A stretch of DNA of 5,195 nucleotides from NCBI GenBank assembly GCA_005880165.1, contig VBJP01000127.1, positions 1 to 5,195 of the forward strand, in the 5' to 3' direction. A program made the translations under genes and the position numbers. The DNA is from Chloroflexota bacterium. Its GTDB lineage: Bacteria; Chloroflexota; Limnocylindria; QHBO01. The notes beneath the pieces were generated by a model. The model was given only the letters and a program-made list of their open reading frames with translations, was not told the DNA's origin and ran no database searches. Of the stretch, positions 1 through 5,195 are shown in pieces (the stretch's first letter is position 1; the number at the start of each line of letters is the position of its first letter).

Positions 1-1327
1 CCGTCCGCACCCGCAGCCCCAACCCGCGCACCGAGTCCCGGATCGCCTCTGCGCAGCGCACGCCGGCCGTCGGACGATCGAAGGCGGCGAAGAACGCATC
101 TCCGGCCGTATTCACCTCGCGCCCGTGGTGACGCGAGAGCTCCTGGCGCACCGTGGCGCGGAATCGGTCCAGGAGGTCACGCCATCGTTCGTCACCCAGG
201 TCCACGATCGCCTGCGTCGAGCCCACGATGTCGGCGAAGAGCAGGGTCAGGCGAGCGCGGGCTGGCAGGAATCGGTCAACGAAAGGCCGAATCCTGCGCC
301 GCATCGGCCCAAATGCAATCCCGGCACCCAATCCGAGGCCGGCGGTGACCAGCTCCGAGCGCTGGTGGAAGACCGATTCCACCGCCCGCTGGGCCACGAC
401 ATCCGCGATTCCGAAGACGGCCAGCAGGACCACGGCGACCGCGCCATACACGACGGTCCGGTTCAGCAGCAGGTCGAGGTCGTAGAGCCGATAGCGCAGC
501 ATCGCGACCGCGAACGACGCCGGCATCGCCACTCCGAAGCCGAGGATCGTGGCGATCGTGACCACGATCCCCGCGCTGGCCGGCAGGAAGAAGAGCGCGA
601 TAAGCGTCAGGATGACGTTGCTCAGGACCGAGAACGCGACCGCGTAGGCGACCCAGCGCAACTGCAGGCGCTCGTCGCCGGTGGAACGGCGGAGCCTGAT
701 GACGACCGCCGCGCCGGCCAGCGCAAGGATTCCCAGCCCACCCAGGAACAGGCCGTATCCAACGGGGCCCTGGCTGATGGTCGCAATGCCGGCCACGCCG
801 GTGGGGTTCGCGATGCGCACCGGGCCCTGGCTGGAGATCAGCTCGGGATCGAGCATGGTCGTGACAAGCAGGGCGGCCGTGAGCACGGTTCCGGCCCAGG
901 CGACCAGGCGCCATCGGTCAGAAAGGAATCGGCCGTTCGGGATGAGCAGCAGGGCGAGAGTCGCAAGGCCGGCTGGGTAGACGAAGCTGTCGGTCAGGTT
1001 GCCGAACCACGGGATCCAGGCCGTGAACGGGGCGCCGGGGTGGGTTGCGAAAGCGTAGCGCGTGTACTGGATGGTGGTTCCGGGAATGGCGTTGCAGAGC
1101 GATATCGCCAGGAAGACCCAGCCCAGGGGATTCGCAGGGAGTCGCGACGCGACCAACCCTCCGACGAATGCAAAGCCGATGGGCAACACGATCTCGATCA
1201 GGTTGGCTTCGTCGATGTTGTGGATGCTGTCGCGGTTCAGCAAGACGAGCACGGCCGTCGTGGCCACGACAACGAGGATCAAGCCCGCGAGAGACCACGC
1301 CAGAATTGCCGCTCGTCGCGATGTCAT
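1..1327 (-). CDS. Polytopic membrane sensor with C-terminal class III nucleotidyl cyclase domain (C-terminus cut by the window edge)
   Basis: Translating the minus strand from the ATG at 1327-1325 gives 442 codons with no stop before the left edge. Residues 7-30, 44-60, 68-84, 113-130, 141-158, 188-211, 224-248, 251-276, 292-312 and about 325-340 are hydrophobic, so about nine or ten membrane spans are likely. The motifs NPLGWVF (66-72), LQLRWVAYA (221-229) and LRYRLYDLDLLLNRTVVYG (277-295) resemble the membrane module of actinobacterial and Chloroflexota sensor histidine kinases. Here the module leads, through a basic linker (PMRRRIRPFVDRFLPARAR, 341-359), straight into a CHD. The CHD begins LTLLFADIVGST, with metal-binding Asp366; NTAGDAF supplies the second metal Asp410. 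The position that selects adenine (Lys in canonical cyclases) is Asn406, so activity and substrate are uncertain. The rest of the catalytic domain is outside the window. I chose this start because it precedes the first hydrophobic helix and has a TAGCAT box 8 nt upstream. The gene is divergent from the plus-strand CHD-ATPase gene. The fold call is firm; the ligand and signal are unknown. Confidence 0.9.
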   Translation of the reverse strand, partial: MTSRRAAILAWSLAGLILVVVATTAVLVLLNRDSIHNIDEANLIEIVLPIGFAFVGGLVASRLPANPLGWVFLAISLCNAIPGTTIQYTRYAFATHPGAPFTAWIPWFGNLTDSFVYPAGLATLALLLIPNGRFLSDRWRLVAWAGTVLTAALLVTTMLDPELISSQGPVRIANPTGVAGIATISQGPVGYGLFLGGLGILALAGAAVVIRLRRSTGDERLQLRWVAYAVAFSVLSNVILTLIALFFLPASAGIVVTIATILGFGVAMPASFAVAMLRYRLYDLDLLLNRTVVYGAVAVVLLAVFGIADVVAQRAVESVFHQRSELVTAGLGLGAGIAFGPMRRRIRPFVDRFLPARARLTLLFADIVGSTQAIVDLGDERWRDLLDRFRATVRQELSRHHGREVNTAGDAFFAAFDRPTAGVRCAEAIRDSVRGLGLRVRT

Positions 1328-1335
1328 TTGGCCCG

Positions 1336-1341
1336 ATGCTA
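1336..1341 (-). promoter_or_regulatory. Candidate -10 box (TAGCAT) for the left-hand membrane cyclase gene, leaderless layout
   Basis: Read on the minus strand the sequence is TAGCAT, then 8 nt (CGGGCCAA), then the ATG at 1327-1325. TANNNT 6-8 nt before a start codon is the arrangement expected when transcription begins at or next to the ATG. No Shine-Dalgarno-like purine run lies between the box and the ATG. No convincing -35 element is visible 16-18 bp further upstream. This is a motif match only. Confidence 0.4.
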
Positions 1342-1343
1342 GC

Positions 1344-1353
1344 GCCCGCGGGC
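1344..1353. repeat. 10-bp perfect palindrome in the divergent intergenic region
   Basis: GCCCGCGGGC reads identically on both strands and lies immediately upstream of the minus-strand TAGCAT box, in the gap between the two divergent genes. It could be a small operator covering the spacer of the minus-strand promoter. Short GC palindromes arise often by chance in GC-rich DNA, and only one copy is present here, so a regulatory role is tentative. Confidence 0.3.
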
Positions 1354-1404
1354 CGCGCGAGGGTGCGCAGGTGTCGGACGGGCGGCTCGCAATCTGTGCG
1401 CTGG

Positions 1405-1410
1405 TACCCT
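1405..1410 (+). promoter_or_regulatory. Candidate -10 box (TACCCT) for the CHD-ATPase gene, leaderless layout
   Basis: TACCCT is followed by 6 nt (GCCGGC) and then the ATG at 1417. This places the expected transcription start on or beside the A of the start codon. No Shine-Dalgarno-like sequence precedes the ATG, which agrees with a leaderless mRNA and also supports this start over the in-frame extension upstream. No recognisable -35 hexamer is seen at the usual distance. Confidence 0.45.
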
Positions 1411-1416
1411 GCCGGC

Positions 1417-4230
1417 ATGGCGGAACGCCCGAGCGGGACCGTTACCTTCCTGTTCACCGACATCGAAGGGTCGACACGGCTGTTGAGCGAACTTGGTGCT
1501 GACCGCTACAGCACCGCTCTCGAGGATCATCGACGCATCCTTCGCGCGGCGTTCGCGCGCCACGACGGTCATGAGGTCGACACGGCGGGCGACTCATTCC
1601 TGGTGGCGTTTCGCCGGGCCAGCGATGCCGTGCTGGCGGCGGAGGAGGCCCAGCGGGATCTCGCATCCCAACCGTGGCCCGCAGACAAGGCGGTTCTGGT
1701 CCGCATGGGCATTCATACCGCGGAGGTGAGGGACGCCAGCGAGGGGTACGTGGGCGTCGGTGTTCACCTGGGCGCGCGTATTGCGGCGGCGGGTCACGGC
1801 GGCCAGGTGCTCGTTTCCCAGGCCACGGCAGAAGTGCTCCCGGATGAGCGCCGGATGTCGCTGCGGGACCTGGGTAAGCATTGGCTCAGGGACTTGCCCG
1901 GGCCTCAACGCATCTATCAGCTCGAGATCTCCGACCTGCCCGACTCGTTCCCGCCCCTTCGTACCGCCTCGGTCCGCCCGACGAATCTCGTGCCGCAGCT
2001 CACCTCGTTCATCGGTCGCGAGCGCGAGCTGGCTCAGCTGCGTGAGCTTGCGGAGCGTCATCGGCTCGTCACTCTGATCGGGGTCGGCGGCACCGGCAAG
2101 ACGCGCCTGATGCAAGAGGTCGGAGAAGGTCTGATGGATCGCTTCGCCGATGGTGTGTGGCTGTCAGAGCTTGCCCCAATCGGCGACCCGGACCTGGTGC
2201 CGGCCCAGATTGCGCACAGCCTGGGAATCTCTGAGGAGCCAGGACACAAACCGATCGATAGCCTTCTCGGCTACTTGAGCAGCAAGTCGCTTCTGCTCCT
2301 GGTGGACAATTGCGAGCACGTGATCGCGGGCGCGGCTGAGCTGGCCGATCGGATCCTCAAGAACAGCCCATCGACTGCGATCCTGGCCTCGAGCCGGGAG
2401 GCACTCGGGCTCGAAGGGGAGGTCGTGTTCCAGGTCCCGTCCCTCGGCCTTCCCAAGGCCTCGGCTGCCCGCGACACCGCCGGTGAGAGGGCCGATGGCG
2501 CGGACTGGCTGAGCACGGTGATGGCCAGCGAGGCGGTGCGCCTGTTCAGTGATCGAGCGGCCGCAGTTATGCCCTCATTCAGGATCACGCCCAGCAACGC
2601 GCGCGCGGTTCTGGATATCTGCCGGCGCCTTGACGGCATCCCGCTCGCGATCGAGCTCGCAGCCTCCCGCGTCACCGTCCTTTCCGTCGAGGAGATCGAC
2701 GCGGGGCTCGGCGACCGCTTCCGTCTGCTCACCAGCGGTCGGCGCGGAGCCCTCCCCCGTCAGCAGACCCTCCAGGCGCTCATCGACTGGAGCTGGGACC
2801 TGCTCTCGGACGAAGATAGGCGGCTGCTGGCCCGACTCTCCGTGTTCGCAGGCGACTGGGCGCTCGACGCCGCGACGGCAATCGTGTCGGTAGCAGAGAA
2901 AGCACCGCCGAACCGGATGGACACGCTCAATGGGCTGGCTCGCCTCGTCGACCGATCCCTGGTCGTCGCCGAGCAGGCCGAAGAGACGCGCTATCGCATG
3001 CTCGAGACGATCCGGCAATACGGGCGCGGTCGGCTCATCGAGCAGGGCGAGATGGAGACCCTCCGGTCGGCGCATTTCACGTACTACATGGACCTTGCGA
3101 TGCAGGCCGAGCATCCGTTGCTGGGACCCGACATGCTGCTCTGGCTTGGCCGGCTCGATCGGGAGATCGACGAGCTGCGCGCGGCGCTCGACTGGGGACT
3201 CGAAGCGGATCCCGAGCGTGCAGTGCGGTTGACCATCGCACTCGTTCCGTACTGGCGCGCGCGCGCCTTTGGGTCCGAGGCGGTCGACCAGATCGTGCGT
3301 GCTGCTGCAACAGCCGAGGCGCTGCCACCCCCACTCGCAGACGGACAGCGCGAACGGACCATTCTTGTGGCGCGAGTCCTCGCCGCAGCGGCACACGCCG
3401 AGTCCGTGTGGGGCAGTGGAGCTCGCGGCTTTCCGTATGCAGAGCGAGCGGTGGCCCTCGCCAGCGAGTCAGACGACCTCGAGGCGAACGCCGATGCGAT
3501 GGGCGCCAAGGCCATGGCTGCCGCCTTTTCGGGCCGGTTCGACAGCTCCATGGCGCTGCACGATGCAGTCCTCGAACTCGCTAAGCGCCGAGGCGATGCC
3601 TGGACGATCGCCATGGTTGAAGCCGGAGCCGCTCTCGCCGCGCTGGGTTCAGGGAACTTGGAGGCCGCCGAACGCCGCCAAGCGCACGCGACCGAAGCGG
3701 CCGACCAGTCGGGCAATCCGTTTGCGATCGCGTTCTCGAGACTCAACGGCGGGCGGCTTGCCGGATGGGCTGGTCGCATGGACGAGGCACGATCGTTGTT
3801 CGCGGAGGCATATGCCGGGTACCGGCAGATTGGCGACACCCGGTTTGAGCTTGTCGCGCGGAGTGACCTGGCTCACGCCCTGCGGCGCGGCGGCGCGTTC
3901 GACGAGGCAGAGGCGATCTATCGCGAGACGATCCGCGCCTGGCAACACCTCGGGAGCAGGGGTGCAATTGCCAGCCAGCTCGAGTCTTTTGGATTCCTCG
4001 CTCAGGCTAGGGGCGATCCGAGGACAGCCGCCCGGCTGTTGGGAGCCGCGGAGATCCTCCGCGAGCGCGCAGCCGCCGCGATGCTCCCCTTCGAGCGAGT
4101 GGAGTACGAGCGTCACGTCGAGCAGTTGCGGGAGTCGCTTGACGCTGCAACGCGCGAGGAGGAGTGGACTGCCGGGCGCTCGATGTCGATGGAGGACGCG
4201 ATCGCGTTTGCCGTTGCCGATTCGACGTGA
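1417..4230 (+). CDS. Cyclase-domain / STAND-type ATPase / TPR-like signalling protein, 937 aa
   Basis: A complete cytosolic multidomain regulator with no signal peptide or membrane span. Residues 5-175 are a class III CHD: TVTFLFTDIEGST with metal Asp15, DTAGDSFLVAF with the second metal Asp59, and GVHLGARIAAAG with Arg121. The Lys, Asp and Asn positions of canonical cyclases are Asp55, Gly110 and His117, so it is probably a weak, altered or non-catalytic domain. After a linker (LTSFIGRERELAQL) comes a P-loop NTPase with Walker A GVGGTGKTR (222-230, Lys228), Walker B LLLLVDNCEH (Asp297), an ILASSRE segment, and the NB-ARC-like GIPLAIELAASR (407-418). A winged-helix-like segment (ALPRQQTLQALIDWSWDLLS) follows at about 445-490. 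Residues from about 560 to 900 are alpha-helical and TPR-like. The end (LLGAAEILRERAAAAMLPFERVEYERHVEQL) is typical of this ATPase family. No LuxR-type DNA-binding domain is present. The frame stays open 124 codons upstream, but family homology begins at this ATG, so I start here. The gene probably acts as an ATP-dependent switch; its input and output are unknown. Confidence 0.95.
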   Translation: MAERPSGTVTFLFTDIEGSTRLLSELGADRYSTALEDHRRILRAAFARHDGHEVDTAGDSFLVAFRRASDAVLAAEEAQRDLASQPWPADKAVLVRMGIHTAEVRDASEGYVGVGVHLGARIAAAGHGGQVLVSQATAEVLPDERRMSLRDLGKHWLRDLPGPQRIYQLEISDLPDSFPPLRTASVRPTNLVPQLTSFIGRERELAQLRELAERHRLVTLIGVGGTGKTRLMQEVGEGLMDRFADGVWLSELAPIGDPDLVPAQIAHSLGISEEPGHKPIDSLLGYLSSKSLLLLVDNCEHVIAGAAELADRILKNSPSTAILASSREALGLEGEVVFQVPSLGLPKASAARDTAGERADGADWLSTVMASEAVRLFSDRAAAVMPSFRITPSNARAVLDICRRLDGIPLAIELAASRVTVLSVEEIDAGLGDRFRLLTSGRRGALPRQQTLQALIDWSWDLLSDEDRRLLARLSVFAGDWALDAATAIVSVAEKAPPNRMDTLNGLARLVDRSLVVAEQAEETRYRMLETIRQYGRGRLIEQGEMETLRSAHFTYYMDLAMQAEHPLLGPDMLLWLGRLDREIDELRAALDWGLEADPERAVRLTIALVPYWRARAFGSEAVDQIVRAAATAEALPPPLADGQRERTILVARVLAAAAHAESVWGSGARGFPYAERAVALASESDDLEANADAMGAKAMAAAFSGRFDSSMALHDAVLELAKRRGDAWTIAMVEAGAALAALGSGNLEAAERRQAHATEAADQSGNPFAIAFSRLNGGRLAGWAGRMDEARSLFAEAYAGYRQIGDTRFELVARSDLAHALRRGGAFDEAEAIYRETIRAWQHLGSRGAIASQLESFGFLAQARGDPRTAARLLGAAEILRERAAAAMLPFERVEYERHVEQLRESLDAATREEEWTAGRSMSMEDAIAFAVADST

Positions 4231-4288
4231 CAGCTTGTTTCAGTTCTTCGTCTGTTCGTGGTCTCGTGCAATCTGAAACTGGCTGACA
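4228..4288 (+). terminator. Imperfect inverted repeat over the convergent gene ends, possible terminator or 3' hairpin
   Basis: Arms 4228-4243 and 4273-4288 pair at 13 of 16 positions by Watson-Crick rules. A G-U wobble (4235/4281) adds a fourteenth pair in RNA of the plus strand. The core is GTTTCAG/CTGAAAC, with a 29-nt loop. The left arm starts at the stop codon of the CHD-ATPase gene, and the right arm lies within the last codons of the right-hand cyclase. There is no T-run after either side, so it is not a classic intrinsic terminator. It could still protect 3' ends or assist termination between the converging genes. Confidence 0.25.
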
Positions 4289-5195
4289 GCGCCGGCCTCT
4301 GCTGCCGAGGCCATGCTGCGGCTCGCTGGCTCCGGTTGCATGCCTGATGGAGTACCTGCCAGGTAGGTGGCCATGAGGCCCAGCCCCTTGATCTCCATCG
4401 GCTCACGCTGCTCGAACGCCACCTTCTCGCGTAGCAGCTGCCAGGTGGAGGGCGCGACCTGGATCCGGCCCGGCACCCCTGACGACTCCATCCGCGACGC
4501 CAGATTGACGGTCTCTCCCCACAGGTCGAACAGGATCCGCTTCTGACCGATGACGCCGGCCACTACAGCTCCTGACGCCAGGCCGACGCGCATCTCCAGC
4601 TCCGGCGCGCCGCCGGCCCGCCACTCTGCGAAGGCGGCGAGCATGGCGCGGGCCATGGCTAGCGCGGCGTCCGCGTGGTCCTGGCGGGGGATTGGAGCAC
4701 CGGCGACCGCCATGTACGAATCGCCGATGGTCTTGATCTTCTCGACCCCGTGCTCGACCGCCAGTTGGTCGAAGCGTGTGAACAGATCGTCCAGCAGCGC
4801 GACCACGCGGTCGGGATCGGTCCGCTGCGCCCATGGCGTGAACCCAACGATGTCCGAGAAGAGGACCGTTGTCTCGGGGTAGCGCTCGGCGATCCGCTGC
4901 TCGCCGTGCTTGAGCCGCTCGGCGATCGAGGTGGGAATCGCGTTGGTAAGCAGCTCGTCGGACCGCGCCTGGGCTGCCAGCCGGCGGATGTCGGTGTAGC
5001 GCAGCAGCGCAAAGATGATCGCCCCCGGCACGGCCAGGTTCTGCACCCAGTAGGAGAGCCGGACCCAGAGGGGGATTTGCCGCACGTGTGCGCTGACCAT
5101 TGGGTCAATGAGCACGATCAGGAGGATTACACCCAGGAACAGGCCGAACCACGGGATCGCGCCGCGAGGACCCAAGAAGAGGATCGCGAAGACGG
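4240..5195 (-). CDS. Membrane-anchored class III adenylate cyclase (N-terminus cut by the window edge)
   Basis: The frame is open from the right edge to a TGA at 4242-4240, giving 318 visible residues; the start codon is beyond the window. Upstream residues are hydrophobic (VFAILFLG, then WFGLFLGVILLIVLIDPMV, then WVQNLAVPGAIIFALL), so two full membrane spans and part of another are visible. A helical transducer segment follows (LAAQARSDELLTNAIPTSIAERLK), then the CHD. All six canonical catalytic residues are present: metal Asp in VLFSDIVGFT (codon 4854-4852) and in TIGDSY (4722-4720); adenine-selecting Lys in EKIKTIGD (4734-4732) and Asp in ILFDLWG (4527-4525); and the transition-state pair Asn (4506-4504) and Arg (4494-4492) in VNLASRM. 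This predicts conversion of ATP to cAMP at the inner face of the membrane by a homodimer. The last 38 or so residues, after MATYLAGTP, form an Ala/Ser-rich tail that is not part of the catalytic fold. The gene converges on the CHD-ATPase gene, with only 9 bp between the stops. Confidence 0.95.
   Translation of the reverse strand, partial: VFAILFLGPRGAIPWFGLFLGVILLIVLIDPMVSAHVRQIPLWVRLSYWVQNLAVPGAIIFALLRYTDIRRLAAQARSDELLTNAIPTSIAERLKHGEQRIAERYPETTVLFSDIVGFTPWAQRTDPDRVVALLDDLFTRFDQLAVEHGVEKIKTIGDSYMAVAGAPIPRQDHADAALAMARAMLAAFAEWRAGGAPELEMRVGLASGAVVAGVIGQKRILFDLWGETVNLASRMESSGVPGRIQVAPSTWQLLREKVAFEQREPMEIKGLGLMATYLAGTPSGMQPEPASRSMASAAEAGAVSQFQIARDHEQTKN

Noticed and set aside
125..1342. 405-codon open frame on the plus strand
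   Set aside because: It is antisense to the membrane-cyclase gene. Its product is low-complexity and rich in Arg, Asp, Gln and Gly with no domain, while the minus-strand frame gives clear membrane spans and CHD motifs.
918..1463. 181-codon minus-strand open frame, followed by a second one at 276-914 in the same frame
   Set aside because: Both are Arg/Pro/Gly/His-rich shadows in a different frame from the true membrane-cyclase gene, and the first would also run across the divergent intergenic gap.
3084..3839. 251-codon minus-strand open frame, plus a 335-codon plus-strand frame at 3269-4276
   Set aside because: Both lie over the TPR-like part of the CHD-ATPase gene and have shadow composition (Ser/Ala/Arg-rich, no motif). 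The continuous family match is in the main frame.
1417..4230. LuxR-type transcription factor identity for the CHD-ATPase protein
   Set aside because: The ATPase and TPR-like parts resemble those of large LuxR-type regulators, but the C-terminus ends in the LLGAAE...EYERHVEQL motif with no helix-turn-helix after it.
4354..4364. Inverted repeat ACCTG-C-CAGGT
   Set aside because: It is inside the coding sequence of the right-hand cyclase, short, single-copy and not near a start.
5173..5175. TTG as a possible start codon for the right-hand cyclase
   Set aside because: The frame stays open and hydrophobic upstream to the window edge (VFAILF), so the TTG is an internal Leu within a membrane region and the real start is outside the window.

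Overview
The window is GC-rich, with codon third positions strongly biased to G or C, and it is almost entirely coding. It holds three protein genes, two of them cut by the window edges. All three carry a class III nucleotidyl cyclase homology domain (CHD), each on a different chassis. The protein styles are typical of Chloroflexota (possibly the soil/freshwater Limnocylindria-type lineages) and of Actinobacteriota: the 'VTFLFTDIEGST' CHD joined to a STAND-type ATPase, and the 'LRYRLYDLDLLLNRT' membrane sensor module. Both divergent starts have a TANNNT box just upstream of the ATG and no obvious Shine-Dalgarno, which also fits lineages that use leaderless mRNAs. The phylum is an inference from style, not shown directly.

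Layout. Positions 1-1327 (minus): N-terminal 442 codons of a polytopic membrane protein ending in a CHD, running off the left edge. Positions 1328-1416: an 89-bp divergent intergenic region with a candidate -10 box for each gene and a 10-bp perfect palindrome. Positions 1417-4230 (plus): a complete 937-residue CHD / NTPase / winged-helix / TPR-like protein. Positions 4231-4239: a 9-bp convergent gap, overlapped by an imperfect inverted repeat. Positions 4240-5195 (minus): C-terminal part of a membrane-anchored adenylate cyclase running off the right edge.

The catalytic state differs between the three. The right-hand cyclase has the full class III set: two metal aspartates, the Lys/Asp adenine-selecting pair, and the transition-state Asn and Arg. 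The central protein keeps both metal aspartates and the Arg, but has Asp, Gly and His where the Lys, Asp and Asn should be. The left protein has both metal aspartates but Asn at the Lys position; its remaining residues lie outside the window. One reading is a local cluster in which one active cyclase sits beside one or two divergent CHDs that act as sensors or have altered chemistry. Nothing in the sequence proves that they work together. I see no RNA genes, CRISPR arrays, insertion sequences or attachment sites.
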